A DNA stretch of 14,367 nucleotides from Ramlibacter sp. (GTDB lineage Bacteria > Pseudomonadota > Gammaproteobacteria > Burkholderiales > Burkholderiaceae), in NCBI GenBank assembly GCA_014376915.1, contig JACMQP010000199.1, positions 1 through 14,367 on the forward strand. Direction: 5' to 3'. The translations under genes were made by a program, and so were the position numbers. The notes beneath the pieces were generated by a model, which was not told the origin of the DNA, searched no databases, and saw nothing but the letters and a program-made list of their open reading frames with translations. Below, in pieces: positions 13,203 to 14,367 of the stretch (positions are counted from its first letter, which is position 1; every line of letters begins with the position of its first letter).

Positions 13203-14113
13203 TGGGTCACCTCCGCGGCATCGGCAATCGCGCCCGGCGTCGTCAGCCAGACATCCCCTGTGCCATCGGCGTTGCGGTGGGCGGCGATATGCTGTAGCGC
13301 CCGGCGCAGGTGCCGCAGCCGGTAAGGCTGGCCGATGAGGTAGGGATGCAGTGCGATGCCCATCACCAGCGACTGCGAACGCGACTGCTCCAGCATTTCG
13401 TCGAACTGGTCGATGATCATCTGCGCGAAATCCTTGCCGTCCATCAAGCGCCCCACGATCATTGGGATGTCGTTGACTTCCTGCGGATACGGAACGGACC
13501 ACAACCGGCCGGCCCGCGTTGTCATCAGCGTCGGCTGGTCGTCGTGGCACCAGTTGAGCGTGTAGCGAAACCCCGCTTCCGCCAACAGGTCGGGGGTCAC
13601 GGCGCTTTCCGAAATCCAGGGCGACAGCCAGCCCGCCGGCGCCTTGCCGTGGGCCCGCGCCATGCGCTCGCGGCAATGCACGATCAGGGCCTTTTCCTCG
13701 CTCTCGACCATCGTTCCCTGGCGCTGCGCGTTGGTGTGGCCGTGAGCGATCAGTTCGTCGCCGCGGGCCGCGAAGGCGTCGATCAGCTGGGGGCAATGGT
13801 CGTAGATCGCCGTGTTGACGATGGCGCCGGTGGGCAATGAAAGGTCGTCGAACAGGTCGAGGCAGCGCCAGACGCCGACCCGGTTGCCGTAGTCGCGCCA
13901 AGCGTAGTTCAGCACGTCCGGCGGCGGCGCGGCAGGCGCCAGGTTGGCGCCCAGGCCCTCGCCGAAGGCGAAATGCTCGATGTTGAAGCCGATGTAGAGC
14001 GCCAGCCGCGCGCCGCCTGGCCAGTGCAGGGGCGCCCGGCCGCCGATCGGCGAATAGTCGAAGCGGCCATGCGATGGCAGGGCTCCAAGATGCGCGGAAG
14101 CCGGATCATTCAT
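13199..14113 (-). CDS. PuuE-like polysaccharide deacetylase family protein
   Basis: 304 residues, ATG 14113, overlapping the permease stop by 8 bases (ATGAATGA). Landmarks: HWPGGARLALYIGFNIEHFAFGE, YGNRVGVWRCLDLFDDL, DELIAHGHTN (H124, H126), GWLSPWISES, LNWCHDDQP, VPYPQEVNDIPMI, and the late LHPYLIGQPYRLRHLRRAL. This is the NodB-fold subgroup containing PuuE allantoinase and related amidases, not the chitin or peptidoglycan deacetylases. There is no signal peptide, so it works in the cytoplasm. The classical NodB DD metal motif is replaced by FNIEH. PuuE is a metal-independent cyclic ureide hydrolase, so a C-N hydrolysing role on a small ring or ureide fits the operon. The specific substrate is not predictable. 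The ATGA to the barbiturase-family gene links the two tightly. Confidence 0.88.
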   Translation of the reverse strand: MNDPASAHLGALPSHGRFDYSPIGGRAPLHWPGGARLALYIGFNIEHFAFGEGLGANLAPAAPPPDVLNYAWRDYGNRVGVWRCLDLFDDLSLPTGAIVNTAIYDHCPQLIDAFAARGDELIAHGHTNAQRQGTMVESEEKALIVHCRERMARAHGKAPAGWLSPWISESAVTPDLLAEAGFRYTLNWCHDDQPTLMTTRAGRLWSVPYPQEVNDIPMIVGRLMDGKDFAQMIIDQFDEMLEQSRSQSLVMGIALHPYLIGQPYRLRHLRRALQHIAAHRNADGTGDVWLTTPGAIADAAEVTQ

Positions 14114-14367
14114 CGCGCGCGACTCCCGGTCGGGCCGTCCGCCGGCGCGGCAATGTCATCAACGCATAGGCGACGCCCAGCACCACGAACGACACCAGGG
14201 TGGTGACCGTTCCCAGCGCATAGATGGCCGGCGTGGTGACGGTGCTGGTCAGCCCCTGCAGTTCCAGCGGCAGTGTGTTGAGGTCGCCGATGGCCTGCGA
14301 CGTCCGGGCGATCTCGTCCCAGCTCAGGGTAAAACCGGACATGCCGACCCCGATCAGGCTGGGCGCG
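14106..14367 (-). CDS. ABC transporter permease, PotC/YdcV-like (C-terminal part only)
   Basis: The frame enters from beyond the window end and stops with TGA at 14106; about 86 residues are visible (APSLIGVGMSGFTLSWDEIA..., ending RRRTARPGVARDE). The F-T-L-S-W-D-E segment is characteristic of the second permease of spermidine/putrescine-type importers (usually S-F-T-L-S-F-D-E). LPLELQGLTSTVTTPAIYALGT and a last transmembrane helix (TLVSFVVLGVAYALM) follow, then a basic cytoplasmic tail. The ATG at 14342 is internal, not the start. The other permease, ATPase and binding protein should lie upstream, outside the window. As first visible gene of the operon, it suggests that the substrate of the downstream amidohydrolases is imported by this ABC system, probably a small cationic or N-rich compound. 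Confidence 0.87.
   Translation of the reverse strand, partial: APSLIGVGMSGFTLSWDEIARTSQAIGDLNTLPLELQGLTSTVTTPAIYALGTVTTLVSFVVLGVAYALMTLPRRRTARPGVARDE

Noticed and set aside
12069..13901. A 610-codon version of the barbiturase-family gene
   Set aside because: The extra 233 codons overlap the deacetylase gene in another frame and match nothing; 377 residues from ATG 13202 is the expected family length.
1..14367. Defence system, phage, insertion sequence, CRISPR or tRNA genes
   Set aside because: I saw no transposase or integrase motifs, no spaced direct repeats and no tRNA-like cloverleaf. All substantial frames with family motifs are metabolic, transport or regulatory genes.

Overview
The window is very GC-rich, densely coding DNA. 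It looks like a Burkholderiales-type betaproteobacterium (Bordetella/Achromobacter/Variovorax/Cupriavidus range). This inference rests on the GC-rich codon use, two Bug/TctC-type periplasmic receptors, and an accumulation of ring-cleavage and cyclic-amide hydrolase genes. I cannot name the genus. There is no tRNA, rRNA, CRISPR array or insertion sequence. No gene-free stretch exceeds 300 bases; the longest is the 169-base divergent promoter region at 2426-2594.

Region A (1-3524) is an aromatic-catabolism module. A LysR-type regulator (2595-3524, +) is divergent from an operon on the minus strand: an intradiol dioxygenase of the hydroxyquinol type, then a YciI-like, a Dabb-like and a SnoaL/NTF2-like protein. 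The four are joined by ATGA stop/start overlaps. The operon runs into an unusual open frame at 334 to 1: a Bug-receptor signal peptide fused in frame to a HadB/RutE-type nitroreductase that lacks its N-terminus. Hydroxyquinol dioxygenase, YciI-like dechlorinase and HadB-type reductase are known partners in chlorophenol and hydroxyquinol pathways, so this may be a variant of such a pathway cut by a deletion.

Region B (3599-4894, +) is a two-HKD phospholipase D/cardiolipin-synthase-like gene broken by one in-frame TAA. A 16-base perfect palindrome overlaps its end.

Region C (4934-8717) has a fumarylacetoacetate-hydrolase-family gene on the minus strand. Divergent from it are a tannase/feruloyl-esterase-like lipoprotein and a Bug-type receptor. 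The tannase keeps Ser-Asp-His but seems to have lost both cysteines of the family's active-site disulfide. Together they could release, import and degrade a plant-derived aromatic ester.

Region D (8727-14367, -) is one long operon whose upstream part lies outside the window. In transcription order it encodes the end of an ABC-transporter permease, a PuuE-like polysaccharide deacetylase, a barbiturase/cyanuric-acid-amidohydrolase-family protein, a DUF3830 protein, an Atz/Trz/SsnA-type amidohydrolase and a dihydropyrimidinase-family enzyme. Four enzymes that act on C-N bonds, three of them from families that open or deaminate N-heterocycles, share one operon with an importer. This suggests a catabolic route for an unidentified cyclic ureide, pyrimidine or triazine-like compound, and it is the best candidate here for an undescribed system.
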